Origin: Chara braunii
Taxonomy: Eukaryota; Streptophyta; Charophyceae; Charales; Characeae
Direction of reading: 5' to 3'
Length of the DNA stretch: 64,000 nt
NCBI GenBank assembly: GCA_003427395.1
Contig: BFEA01000389.1
Span: forward strand, 924,167-988,166
A program made the position numbers and the translations under genes. Positions 11,283 to 24,300 of this stretch are shown here, in pieces; position 1 is the stretch's first letter; every line of letters starts with the position of its first letter. Under the pieces are notes generated by a model. The model made no database searches and was not told the DNA's origin. It saw only the letters and a list, made by a program, of their open reading frames with translations.

Positions 11283-11412
11283 AGTCTCTCTCCCTCTCTC
11301 TCTGTCTCTCTCTCTCTCTCTCACTGTCTCTCTCTATCTCTCTCTCTGTCTCTCTCTGTCTCTCTCTCTGACTCCTTCTGTCTCTCTCTCTGTCTCTCTC
11401 TCTCTCTCTTTG
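11283..11412. repeat. Interrupted (CT)n microsatellite
   Basis: A CT tract with regular GTCTCT interruptions. The flanking 11413-11830 holds no credible gene; a C-rich decamer repeat (CCCCTTCCCT-like) occurs at about 11758-11795. Confidence 0.9.
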
Positions 11413-11830
11413 GTTCGCCTCAACGCGACGCACATTCATTATGACTGTATCGGTCCGGAAAGAAGGCTTGTATACGTTCATGATGAGAGTGCGTTGTGAG
11501 ATATCGCACTCCAGGAGACAGTTGCGCTACTGATGTTATGTGGACAGAATGATCTTGATAATTGTTTTGTCATCATCGTCGTCATTATCACCGTTATCAC
11601 CATCATTCGTTTTTATTTTCTGGTTTAATTATATAATTTTATTCTCTATTTTTCCCAAACCCTTTTCTGCCTGTTGAAATCTCTTCTACGCAATCTATAC
11701 TATTATAAGGTTTCTAGATTTTCAGGACTGCCCTCGCAAGTCTATACAATGGTCCTCCTCTTCCCTCCCCTTCCCTCCCCTTCCCTCCCCCCTCATCCTT
11801 GTAGATCGGATGACTCCCCTTTTTCTAGGC

Positions 11831-11944
11831 TACCCTTCTTCACTCGAATAGAACGTACGGTCTTTACAGCCCGCGTATTTGGCTCGCCTTTCAACCCAGA
11901 TGCAGCGAACTTGACCCTACATTCTATTCGAGGGAAGAAGGGTA
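11831..11944. mobile_element. MITE, copy 1 (TA target site, about 25-bp TIR)
   Basis: The terminal inverted repeats begin TA-CCCTTCTTCACTCGAATAG at the left and end with the near-perfect complement at 11919-11944 (two mismatches over 25 bp). TA at both ends suggests a Tc1/mariner-type target duplication. The inner TIR sequence TCTTCACYCGAATAGAACG is shared with the element at 13663-13771. There is no coding capacity, so it would depend on a transposase in trans. Confidence 0.75.
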
Positions 11945-12162
11945 GGGGTATGTGATCAAGCGAGTAGTTGTTCATTCGCCGTGTGTTCCGCGCTTTCTCA
12001 ACTATTCCATTGATAGGCGACCCGGGCGTGTGCCTGTATCCCTGGTTATCGAAATTTCGAAGAGGTCATCGCTACTTTCCGACATCGTCCGGGAAAAATA
12101 GGGGGTAACGGGAGATTCGCTGACGACTATGGATGCAAGTCTGCTAGCGGTCAGCGTTGCTC

Positions 12163-12200
12163 CTGTCTCTTATACACATCTAGATGTGTATAAGAGACAG
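12163..12200. other. Nextera mate-pair junction adapter (assembly artefact)
   Basis: CTGTCTCTTATACACATCT followed directly by its reverse complement is exactly the Tn5 mosaic-end pair formed when a Nextera mate-pair fragment is circularised. It is not genomic DNA. The sequences left and right of it need not be neighbours in the genome. The frame across it encodes the well-known spurious peptide SYTHLDVYKRQ. Confidence 0.97.
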
Positions 12201-12247
12201 GTTTACAGCCGAGTAGTAGTGCAACAAGACCCCGAGACTCCGATACA

Positions 12248-12280
<33 letters not shown>

Positions 12281-12980
12281 CACCCGCGAAAACCAGCAGA
12301 CAGAGAAGGATGGCGATGGCGGAGAAGAGGGATGATAGAAAACGATAGCGGTGAAGGGAAGTGATAGCGAGTTCAGACAACAACCAAGAGAGAGAAGCAG
12401 GGTGATGGCAGAGGAAGAGGGCGATTGCAAAGTAAAATGCCGGCCACAAGGATAATGAACAATATGTGAATGAGGCTGAGAGCGAAGGCGATGAGAAAGA
12501 AAGATGGCGATGGTGGAGAAGAGCGATGATAACAAACAAGGGCGATGCCGATATGTGAATTATTTTTTAATACATGTCTCAGATATATAGAATTATAATC
12601 TATTTGTTAAGCTATTCTATCTTTTATACAAAACGAGTTTTCATTCGAATAGCTACTGTTTTCTTCGTTTTATCTTTTATCTTTGTTAATTTCTACGTCT
12701 TTTTTTCATTGTAATGCATGCAAAAAAGGAAATCGTGATTCCATCATCTAGCGAATAGTGATCCCGGTCTAATCTTGCGATTGCGATTGCGATCGCGATC
12801 GCGATCTCATCTTGCCCATCTTCGCGATCTCAAGTTGCCCTATCGGGATCTGATCTTGTCATTGCAATCGCGATCTCGTCTTGGGATCGCGATCGCAATT
12901 GCGATGTTATTAGATCGGGACAGTAATCGCAATGTTGTTCGGACTGCAGAGAGACCACCGTGCATGTCGCTCCGGAGGAT

Positions 12981-13011
<31 letters not shown>

Positions 13012-13431
13012 GCAATTCTTTGAATAAAAAATTTATTAATGCTTGTAAATCGTTGAATGTACGGGCATGAATAAGTCGTTCATTGGCTTATTTTTTGTCG
13101 TTAGATTCCCTCGACTCCTTGTTATTAAAAAAAAAAAAAAAAGGCCTCATGAGATGCATGCAAGATCTGCCCCTTGACTGATTGGTACACAGATAAGCCT
13201 AGTATATTTATTTATTTATTTATTTATTTTTATTACTAATAAGCGGATTGTCTGGTCTAACTCTGCCAGATAAAATAATCGTAGTTGCATTTTCCCTTCA
13301 AGATCCGAAAAAAAAAAAAAAAAAAAAAAAAAAGGCAATGGTTTTTGCTTTAGGTTCAAGTCCCACTAGCAGCGTTGACTCTCCTCAACGCCTTTTTTTC
13401 CTTTTTTCTTCTTTTTTTCGTCTTTTTTTTT

Positions 13432-13441
<10 letters not shown>
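12201..13441. repeat. Gene-free low-complexity region
   Basis: Purine-rich GATGGCGAT/GGAGAAGAG repeats (12300-12545), an AT-rich part, a block dense in GATCGCGATC-type palindromes (12770-12930), poly-T at about 12986-13010, a TTTA repeat near 13207-13230 and several poly-A/T runs. No coding frame can be supported. Confidence 0.75.
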
Positions 13442-13462
<21 letters not shown>

Positions 13463-13466
13463 GGGG
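13442..13466. repeat. Poly-G run of 25
   Basis: Twenty-five consecutive G directly after a long poly-T run. It could be a genuine homopolymer or a sequencing artefact. Confidence 0.9.
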
Positions 13467-13662
13467 CGGAAACTGGAATGTTCTATTAGGTTATCTTGGC
13501 ATCAAAACAGTCATTGTTTTCTCTCACACGTCACAGTTATTTCCCTTCAGACAGTTTACAGCCAGATTGTGCGTGCAGTTCACTTGTTTTTTTTTTTTTT
13601 GACTTCTGCCCATGAGCTGCAAGTTGATCACTTCGAGTCAGAAGGCGTTCCTCTCCGACCAC

Positions 13663-13771
13663 TACCGTCTTCACCCGAATAGAACGCCCGGTCGTTATAG
13701 CTGTATCTGGACTGCAAATTGCACCAAACACGGCTAGAATGATCCGACGTTCTATTCGGGTGAAGACGGTA
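13663..13771. mobile_element. MITE, copy 2 (TA target site, perfect 24-bp TIR)
   Basis: TACCGTCTTCACCCGAATAG (13663 onward) and its exact complement up to 13771 form perfect 24-bp inverted ends, with TA at both borders. It has the same family core as 11831-11944, with a different interior of about 60 bp and no ORF. The perfect TIR suggests that this copy is younger than copy 1. Confidence 0.82.
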
Positions 13772-15330
13772 AACCAGAACGTATGTCACTGCTCCATGGT
13801 TTATATTTGTAGAGCTTCTTTAATTTCTCAGAGACGATCTTCGACCTAAAAAAAGAAAAAACAAAGGGGGAAAAAAAAAAGAAGAAAAGGAAGAAAGGAA
13901 AAAAAAAAAAAAAAAAAAAGGATGGCATCATGACACGCATGAACAAAAAAAAAGATGAAAAAAAAGTTTCCTTGCTTCCGTTCATGGAACCCATTTGCAG
14001 AATTTTCCTTGACGGATTCTTTTCTTTTGTACCTTTCCCAATTAGATTCTAGTTGTCTTGTTTTTTTTTTTTTTTTTTTTCCCCAATAGAAGTTGCTCAT
14101 GGTTTCGTGTGGGAAAAAGGGAAGGACCGTCTTTCTGCTCCTCTCCGTCCGCCTACTTCCCTCCTCCCCTATCGAGCCCTTCCGCTGCCACCCGGTCCAC
14201 TACCCACTACTCTCCCTCCCCACCTTCGCTTCCCCTCCCTCCTCCTCCCCCAACTTGAACCCCACCCTATAAGACTTTCCCCCCTCACCACCTAATCCAT
14301 TTCCCTCTATCCCCGCCTCCCCCCTCTCCCGCTCCAGCCTTTGCCCCACCTTCGTCCCTTGCCTCTGCTTCCTTCTTTTCCTCTCCGCCCGCTCCCCCTC
14401 AAGGCTGATATTACCAATGAAAATATTGGGCCGAAGTCCTTACAGTCTGCCCAGAATAACTGAACTAAACTTGCTCCGATCCAGGTTTAGCGTCCCTCAT
14501 ATAATGATAATGATGATCCTGATGATGATACTAATGATGTTGCTGCTAGCGGTTGCCTAAATTGAGCTCTGACTATCTGGGCCCAACGTCAATCCTATTC
14601 ACAGATTCTCAATTGAGAGAAAACACAATTGATATTTCATTCAATCTATAATGATGAAAATAAGAAGATAGTAAGTGATCTTATCATTATATTTCTTTAT
14701 ATTTTTTTGTGTTTTTTTTTCTTTCTCACCTTTTTTTCCTTTGCAGTTTCTTTTCTTCTGCATTTGCTTTTTTCATCTTGAAATATTTCTCTTTATTTAT
14801 CTAATTGTTTTCTGTTTTCTATTCTTTCTGCTTATCTCTGTTTTTATTTATATCTTTGTCATCTTACCTTTTCTCTCTCTCGCACCTACCATTTTTCCCT
14901 CCTGCTCTCTATTTATTTAGAAACCATAGTAATGTTATTCTATTCATGCTTTAGATATATCAATAACCATATGATATTCCATGTATTTCAAAAAATTTAT
15001 TGCTGCTCAATCTTTATATCTCTTTTTATTTTTATTTTTCTTTGTCCATGTAGTTCTCTGCTTTTTTTTGTCTATTTTTTTATTCTCTGTTATATGTCTT
15101 TATTTCTGTCTTTGTTTTTATCTATTTATATATATTTTTTATTTATAATTCTCTATAGATCATTTTTTTCTTCTTATTTCTATTCCTATCTTTCTATATA
15201 TATCTTACCTTCCTTTTCTCTCCTATCTACTTTCTTTCTGTCTGTTATCTCATTAACTACAAGCTATAGTAATGTTATTTTCCTCGTGCTTTACAAATAT
15301 TTATAGCTATATGATACTCGATCTACTACA
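13772..15330. repeat. Low-complexity polypyrimidine and AT-rich sequence
   Basis: Poly-A and purine runs (13845-13920), a C/T-rich block (14130-14400) and a T-rich stretch (14660-15300). The last contains two related units of about 335 bp, each ending with AGTAATGTTATT followed by a CTTTA...ATATGATA block (about 14927 and 15267). The hydrophobic ORFs here are translations of poly-T tracts. From about 14600 the base composition shifts to strongly AT-rich. Confidence 0.7.
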
Positions 15331-15951
15331 GGAAAACTATTACTATTTAAAATTGCTATCTTAGAGAATAGTCAATGTTATTAGAAATATGAACCTTTTA
15401 AATATCTATCAATCCTCAAAATGTCTATAGTACCTACAAGCAAAAAATATTTGCAACATATTTCATTCACTGAGCATGGTTTTGGCCTGGTCTCACCGTA
15501 ATCACATCCTAGTTCTGGATAGGAAAGAACTTGAAAGACAACATTCTACTTTTTGTTGTTTTTATTTTTGGAAAAAAAAATTACGATAATAAAATCACTA
15601 ATTACGGCAAAGATACAATTACGTCAAATAAAGATAGCTATATATGGAGCAATTCACTCTTCTCAGAACTACTCTCTATCTGTTTTTTAGCGATTCTTTT
15701 TTTAAGCTCCTCCCTTAGCGTCATAAATTTTGATTAGTCTTTTTTAAAAACCTTATATATATAACATCAAAACTTGTGAATAAATTTATCTTCACCTATT
15801 TTTTATATACACTCATTTAGTTACTATATATGCTTGGTGTATTGTTTATATTTTTCTTGTTTTGATCAAGAAGCAGGAGTGTGGATCTCATATTCAAAGA
15901 GTCGAAGACAAAACAAGTTTCATTTTCTGAAATTTTCTTCGGAAATCGAGG

Positions 15952-16971
15952 ATGCACCTTCCTTCAAGCACAGGAGCAAGATATATTCGATTCTCCCCTT
16001 CAGCCGGAGCGCCATTTTTTGATCCTGTGCTTCGCAATTACTACCCAAGAAATGTCAATACTCCACCTAACCCGTTCATACCATTGCGAGAGATTTTGCC
16101 CGAATGTTTTGTCGTCTTTTCACGGATAGTTTATATTATTGTCAACAATCTAATTGTTGCACCATCATTAGATGATTTCTTCGTCATAGATCCTTTCCGT
16201 GCAATTTAAATACTATTTTCGCTTTTCGTTCTCCATTATAATCCAATCGAAGTTACGAGGGCACAATATACATATCATTTTGAATATAATCCCATGCTTG
16301 ATAATAATGATTTGTTTGAATTCTTACGACATTCTGCATTATTAACCTTTCATTCAAACGAAAGAATATTTCATATTATCGAACAGGATGTTGCTATACG
16401 TACACTATCACATTCATTTTTCTCTTATATTATTCTTTCTTTAATCACTTTCAACGTACGTCCATTGCATTCTTTATCTTATAGAGCAACAGAGATGTAC
16501 AATGAACGTGTCACAAAATACGTAAGAGTTAATCGTACCAACTTTAGAGTTTTTTTTTATTCATTCATACTTTGCTTATGTACATTCATTACTCCGGTAT
16601 CAACAGATTTATCTCACTTCAGAGGAATTGCTTTAGGACAATTTTTCATCAACCATTCATACGATTCAATTATATTAAATTCGTTTGTTAACCTCAGTCA
16701 ACATCTAATCTTTGTTTTTGCTCACAACGAAAACAACAATTCTACTTTTCTTTTTGAATGGTTTCTTTGGGGATCTGGACCACGGTTTTATTACATAATA
16801 AAACGTCTTACTAATTCTCTTTTGCTGTACTCGTATTTTCCTACTCATTTTGTTTATCAACCACCGCCATTTAGCCAATTTCGACGTGTGTTTAGAGTTA
16901 ATGATGAAACAGTCAATTCACCTACTCTCACAGTTCAATCGTCTGGAAGAGGTTCACTAAACTATAGATAA
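15952..16971 (+). pseudogene. Unknown Helitron-flanking protein P1, copy 1, one in-frame TAA
   Basis: I do not recognise the family. One frame of 339 codons runs from ATG 15952 to the stop at 16969, broken only by TAA at 16207-16209. It aligns along its whole length with the frame at 24915-25919. Shared blocks include SSTG near the N terminus, FDPVL..YYP, FIP, IAP.LDDFF.ID, HYNP.EVTRAQ.TYH, SHSFFS, RVNRTNFR, TPVS and WFLWG.GP.FYYI, so both starts and the reading frame are confirmed by the paralogue. At TAA 16207 the paralogue has TTA (Leu). Similarity is roughly half of the residues by eye. Aromatic-rich segments could be buried helices; no signal peptide is clear. It sits upstream of the Helitron genes on the same strand and with the same AT-rich codon use, so it is probably part of the same element. 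Confidence 0.6.
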
Positions 16972-17663
16972 TACGTCAATAGTTATAGATAATAAAAACA
17001 TATATTTATCATAGTTATTTTTGTAATTTTTTTTAAAAAATACATTAACGACCAAATCTTATGATCTTGTTTTGCAACTGGTCACATTCTATTTTGTAAT
17101 ATACATTTTTAAAAACATTTGTATATTTCATAAACAATCTTCGTTTTGTGAGAATGATTTCCAATCTCTATACAATTTCAATTTATGCTGGTAATTTTTT
17201 CCTTTTCTTCTCTTCTTTTTGTTTTTTTGCTAATTTTTTTGTTTTTTTTTTTTTTACGACAATTTAATATCTGAAATATATTTATATATATATATATCTA
17301 TATAAATATATTAATAATAAAATTTTAAAATAAAATTATATTAATCGTCTTGGTTGTTTTATTTATTTTTTGTGCATTGTTTTTGCAGGCAATTAATTAA
17401 AAAAAATTCTAAAATAAAAAATATATATAAATTTAAAAAATCGTCAATACATATTTTTTCATATCTTCTGATTGTTCAAAGCAAACGTATTAATAACTTG
17501 ACATTTCTTTTCTTAATTTCACATTACTCATTTCTATTTTGTTTGCTCTCTTCTAATTTTTTTCATATTTTATATCAACTCCAATTTTTTACATATTACA
17601 TAAAACATATATATAAATTGTTTTTTATATAACTTTATTATGTTAACATATACTATATTAATC
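16972..17663. other. AT-rich non-coding spacer
   Basis: About 690 bp of very AT-rich sequence with a (TA)n stretch near 17280-17310. The 92-codon ORF at 17354 is composed of low-complexity codons and is not supported. Confidence 0.6.
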
Positions 17664-18353
17664 ATGAAAAAGACAAATAAAAAAAAAGAAAGACCAGAAC
17701 AACGAGAAATACAATTAGGAAAACGACGTGCATCAGATCGTTTACGTAAACTTAATGAAGATAAAGAAACTCGAGAAAAATGCTAAGCATATGACGCCGC
17801 ATGGCATCGACAAGCAAAATTAAAAAAAACGAAACATATGAATTCAACACCATGAAATACTAGTTCATTTAACCTATCTCGTGTACAACATCATCATCAT
17901 AATGGTAAAAGAAACCCGACAAAAATTGAAAGAGAAATATGATATAATGCAACAAAAACTCATCTGCGAATAAAACTATTAGCTCGTAAAAAAACACTCC
18001 TTTGCATACAAAACACAAAAACAAATATATTATCAAATTCTAATTCGACCATTATAACATAAACAAATGATAGTTTAAATAACTTTCAAATATCTCCATT
18101 TACTAATAAACCAATAAAACACATACGTCTAAAAACTCTTGCACATATGCACCATCGCCAAACAAATAACATTCCTTCTTCATTATCGATATTTTTAAAT
18201 TCACAAACGATTATAAATTCTAATAAACCAATAAAACACATTCGTCTAAGAACTCTTGCACGTACATGCAATAAACAAACTAACAATATTAGATCTTCAT
18301 CTTTCATATCTCCGATTTCACAATCGAAAAAAAATAAAATCACAAAAATATAA
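17664..18353 (+). pseudogene. Basic Helitron-associated protein with internal repeats
   Basis: The frame from ATG 17664 begins MKKTNKKKERPEQ and is strongly basic (KRRASDRLRKLNEDKETREK), like the Arg/Lys-rich N-terminal regions that precede many Helitron Rep proteins. It is interrupted by TAA 17784, TGA 17853, TGA 17940 and TAA 18060 and ends at TAA 18351. Near the end, NKPIKHIRL.TLA...QTNNI occurs twice (about 18108-18170 and 18222-18284), an internal duplication of about 114 bp. A -1/+1 shift at about 18350 would join it to the Rep frame, so it may be the N terminus of the polyprotein rather than a separate gene. Its function is inferred from position only. Confidence 0.45.
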
Positions 18354-21300
18354 TACAAAAATTGAATCCTATACAATTGGTACAAAAAACATGTTGTGTT
18401 TGTAACGAATTACCATTACAAATTGATATTGACAAATACTCACCATACGAACCAAATATTATAAATTGCATAAAAAAATATTTACAAAATTTTGAACCTC
18501 TACTGCAACAAAATCTCATTAAATATTACGACTGTAGTGATCTATGTCAACTATTACAAAACATTATGTCATCTAGAAACGGTATAAATATTCATCACAA
18601 CAATGATATCACAATCAATATTTGTAACGAATGCAATAATGCATTATTTGACTCAAAACGAAAAACACACATATCTAAATTTGCAATTGCAAATTATTTT
18701 TTCATCAGTAGATTACCGCCATTATTACAAACAGCTTCTTGGTCAGAGCTACTTATGACAAGTTTAACGAACATACTTCAACAAACAAGAATCATGCGCG
18801 GAGGACTACATCGCTCAAGACCTTCCCACTTACTCGTTTTTGAAGCAATTCCATGTCCAGCTGCTACTTTATTACCTAAATCGATAACAAAAGATACATT
18901 CTATCAAATTATTTTAGCGGGCCCTTTCAGTGATACACAACTCATACGAATAAAAAAACTACATCATATACGACATTCGATAGTCGAAGAGTTACTTACA
19001 TTTCACATTACAAACAACGATTTTTATTCGCACATAAAATTAGATAAAATCGAACTTGATACGATTCCCATTGATGATCCCATGTATATTCCAAATAATA
19101 TAATCGAAGATCTATCATCTGGTATTACCCACGCTAAAGAACTGGATGATGAACAAGATGATTTAAATGCACCTAAAGAAACTTGCAATGAAAATACATA
19201 CATTAAAAAAACCGTTCTTTTTTCACATGAAAATGCACCTATAGATAACGCTCTTGAAAAATGTATTCTCGAACGATTATCAAAAATAAATAACCACGAA
19301 CCTATATTTGCACTCCATACATCGTCAAAATTTGCGAACATGTTTGATCCAAATCTCGAGGCTAAATTATTCCCAGCTTTATTTTCATACGGTCGAGGAC
19401 ATTTGGGAGAAACAAAACGACAAATACCGGTTTTACAATATTTATGTACAAAGCATTATTGTTTATTACGCAATCGACACTTCGCACAAGATTCATACTA
19501 CACAATGGTAAATTTCGACCGTTTCTCTCTCGATCGTGAATATAAATTTTCGAATATAACTTGTAAAAACGGGCCACGCTTACATCAACGAATTGCTGAA
19601 ATCACAACTGACATGTTAAAAGTTGGTCTAGAAAATGCTCGACGTCGTCGATGTGGTCATACTACACCTCAAAACGATCCAGCTATAAATGATCTACTTC
19701 GACATGTTGAATGCGCATCGGCACGTGTATGGGGAAGCAATGCAGAATGACACACACGACGTCAAGAAGCATTTGCAACTTGCGATCATTTTGGCCAACC
19801 AAGTTTTTTTATTACATTAACACCTAATACAGATACAATATATCTTCTTGCATCATATGTCGGTCTTCTTGATGTCAATGAATTTTGTAATATCTTTATA
19901 AGTTATCCTGATATAAATACTGAACACTTAAAATAATTATCAATGGCAGATAACATTGCATGAGCACGTTTGTTTGATCGATTGATCTTAATTTTTTTAT
20001 ATGATATTTGAGGCTTCGACCCAACTACTCATAAAAGCAAATCTACTGGAGGTTTATTCGGAAATGTCAAAGCATACTTTGGAATGGTAGAAACACATGG
20101 ACGAGGAACACTACATTTACATTCACTTGTTTGGCTTGAAAATACACCGCTAACAACTTCAAATTTTGATAAATTACAAACTTTAGATCCTCAATTTAGC
20201 AAATTAGTAACACAATACCTTGACAGTATTATAAAAACATGTGGCATTCAAAATATTTCATCACTATCTTGTACAGAATGCCATGCACCGCCGCCATCCT
20301 ATATAGCACATCCAATATCGCTATCAGCACGTTGTTCACCATTCTCAAATAAACCTAGTAAAATATTACACGAACTTACGAGCTTAAAATGCACACATTG
20401 TAATACACTTTTTAGTTCACAAGACATACATCGTCAACAAATTTTAGAATCTAAACCACCACTTGGATATGATGATTTATACGATCATAATCCACCAAGA
20501 GCGACACACGTCCGTATGACCGACGACGTATTCCATATTCATCTAACAAATCAAAAACTTCTAGCAATGCTTCCACACTACACTTATTTTTCTGCATCAT
20601 TGCCTGCACTTCTTTACTTAGTACAAACCCATCACTGGACACATACAAAATCTTGTTTCAAACAAACACGCATGAACAAAAATGACGAAGTCTGCCGATA
20701 CCTTTTTCAACGCTAAACAATACAGGAATCGAATTTGCACGTACACATGGAAATGAATATATTAATGCAAATGATATTATTTTATGTGCTTTTAAATGCA
20801 ATCATGATATCCAACCCTTATTTGGCGGTGTTGAAGCTGCAAAACGTATATTTTATTGTTGCAATTATGCAACTAAAGATCAACATAAAGTTGATTGCAA
20901 AATTGCTCTTCGCTTAGCAGCTTTTGATGCACGGCAACATCGAGAACAACTCATTGAAAAACTTTCTCCACTCTCATCTGAAACAAAAATTCGTCGTCGA
21001 TTATCATCCCAACTATTTAGCATAACTAACAAACAAGAAACTGCCGGCCCACTCTGTGCATTATACTTATTAAGACAATCTTGTGCTTATCAAAGTCATA
21101 CATATAAAACAATTCCTTTATATCATTTGTTAACACAAATTCTAAACGACAACGAGACCATTTGAATTCTACAAAAAACAAAAAACATATATACTATTTC
21201 TCATCCACTCGATGATTATATTTATTGACCTGAAATACTTATAAACATATCTCTTTATGAATTTGTTATGCAATATTACCATTCGAACAAAATCTTCACA

Positions 21301-24300
21301 TCAGATAACATATTTTGTTTTTTAGATAGTGACCCATTATATCAAACCAAATGTTTGAACCAATACAAATATCCATGTATACCTGTGATTCCTTATTCTA
21401 TGCGCATACCTTATTTTTAAACTTGTACAGATGAAAAAAGTAATACAAAACATGCTCTACTATCTTTATTATTATTCAAACCGTTCCGTCAACCATCCGA
21501 TTTAATATCTGACAACAAAAATTGGCATGATGCCTTTGTTTCTTTTTATAAAATAATTCCTCCATTTGTCTGAAATATATATTTACAAATGCAAGATTAT
21601 CACGTTGCTCGTGAACGTGCAAATGAAATAAAAAAAAAAGGACCTATTCAACCTACAGAACAAAATAAAGACGATGGAAAATCAAATTGTTCCTCAAACC
21701 AATGAAATGACGATTATTTTATATTTTATTCTCCATCTGATGATGATACTCCATATGATACGTTAAATGAACAAAATCTAAATGAAAAACAATACATTCC
21801 AATGATCAGTTCTAAATCAATACAAGAACATAACAATTTACATCATGTTACAAAACTAATGACACCATCTATATTTCAAACACTACAATTATATAGTACA
21901 TTATATAATTTTACTTCATCTCCAACATCCACTTATACAGAACAAAAAATACCCAATATTGATACGGCTCTATCATGGACAAAAACAAAACCGTCTATAT
22001 CATATGAAATACCAAATTCGGCTCAAAGCTGGAATGATATACCTTCACTAGCTCGTATTGAACTCATTACAGATGCACTTCAACCACATAAATACAAACT
22101 TATAAACCATTTTCCTCTCCTATACCTCTTTTCCCTACATTATCTAAAATTTCTCATCATTATTCATTAAACAAAAAACAACATCTTGCTTTCGTTTTAC
22201 TTGCAAAAGCATTATTGAATACTTGGCTAACACAAACCTCTGATGAAGCCACAGAAAAACCAATCTCATTATAAAACATATCAGAATCTGTACAAAAACC
22301 TTACTGGTGAAGGTGGTACTGGTAAATCACATATCATTTCTGCTATTCAAATGTTTGCTGAAAAATGGTTACATTAAAAAAGCATTGCCAAAACTGCAAT
22401 GACAGGAAAAGCAGTAGTATAAATTTCTGGAATTACATTTCACTGCTTGATTGGAATGCATTACCTTAAATAAGATCGTTATTTTAATCGTCGAAAAACA
22501 CAATTAAAAGGCATACCTGGTTTTACACATGAATTATCTGTATTAATCATTGACGAATTCAGTATGATGAGCAAATCCGATTTTGTACGTTTAGATATTG
22601 CATTACGCGATGCACGAAAACTGAATATTCCATTCGGAGACATTCATATACTTGCATCCGGTGATATTTTTCAAATGCCACCAGTAAAAGGCATACCAGT
22701 TTTCCATGAACCGTCTCTAAAACTTGCACACACATCTTCCGATCATGAAGCATTCAAACTATGGAGATTATTTTCAACCGTCATAATATTAACCGATTCA
22801 GAACGATTTAAAACAGATACTGAATGTGGTAAACATTGCAAAAATGCTAGATTCGAAATATGGACTAACGAATTTCTTAACATAATCAATAATAGATTGA
22901 TTACCAAATGTTTTATAACACAATTAATCAATCTTAAACCAAATTGTCACCCTGTATTCGTTGCACCCGATAATGATAATCGTATCAATCTCATACATAC
23001 ATACACGCGTACCTTGTGCAAAAAATTACAAAATGATCATTATCCTGTTCGTATAATTGCTGACTTTAAAAATGCATTAAAAAACAAAGATGTTCATGAC
23101 CTTAAATGTATAATGTCATTGCCAGATAACAAATTAGATAGATTTGCACCTTTTCTTGATCTTCTATCAGGTATGCCAATCACCTTTACACAAAATGTCG
23201 ACCCATCTCGAGGAATTGCTCATGGAACGTTTGAAATTTTGCATTCTCTACAATTTCCAATTGACACTACATTTTTCATTTTCCATGACAAAAATGCAAA
23301 TATACGCGTATTACTTTTAAGTTGTGCACCTGACCTTACTTGTGTTCATGTCCCAAATCGATCATCGTTTGAACAACTCCCATCCTCAATCAGCGCAAAT
23401 TTACCAAAAGATGTTTATCCCGTATTTCGACAACAAAGTCATAAATCCGTCACAATTGCGCTCCCTAGTACACGAGGTACACCTCAAAGAAATTGTACTC
23501 TTCGTCCTTTACAATTTCCTTTGATTTCTGCAATCTCATCTACTATTTATAAAATCCAATGTGAAACATTATCTTGCTTAATAGTCGCCGAATGGATAGC
23601 ATCTTCAGAGGAAAAAAAACCTAAACATAATGTTCCACAACAAGGCTATATCATTGTTTCTCGTGTGATAAATAGATTTGCTTCATTTTGTCTCAAACCG
23701 TAACCAATGAAATTTGTTCATACTTCAAACCTCCTTATACTATTCTCAAAGAACACATACATCTTGAAACTTTAGCAAACGAATTTCTTTCTCATAATCG
23801 TTATATAAAAAACTTTCCATCAATCTCTTTTCAAAATACGCCTTCTAATATCCTTTCTAATACATCTAATAAATCAAATAAAAATCATACATTATCAAAT
23901 AATGCTTTTTCTCATCTACCTATCGTCTCATCAGCATTAATACAACCACCTTCTAACTCAAATAACAATGAACTTCCATCAATACATTCTCCTCTTCCAA
24001 TTCTCTCGTGGGATCCACCTTCAAACACAACACAACTATCCTCACAATGCAAATATCACTCTATTCTTTACACAGCATGACTATCAGATGTACCCATTGA
24101 CGATTATATGGATTTATTAATGGAGACTTTCCCTTCTGTATTCACAACAAATAGTTTCTCATATTCTGTTAGTATTGCACATCGCAATTATGCCTTTACA
24201 GACCATCATCTCGATGCACGCCACCGATCGCGTCCACTCGAAACATATGATCATTTTTTCATGCCTATTCATTTTCATAGTAATCATTGGGCACTTGGTT

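Noticed and set aside
12129-12335. 68-codon ORF containing SYTHLDVYKRQ
   Set aside because: The peptide comes from the Nextera junction adapter and is a known database artefact.
12770-12930. Cyanobacterial contamination because of GCGATCGC words
   Set aside because: The octamers are confined to a local simple repeat; no bacterial gene is present.
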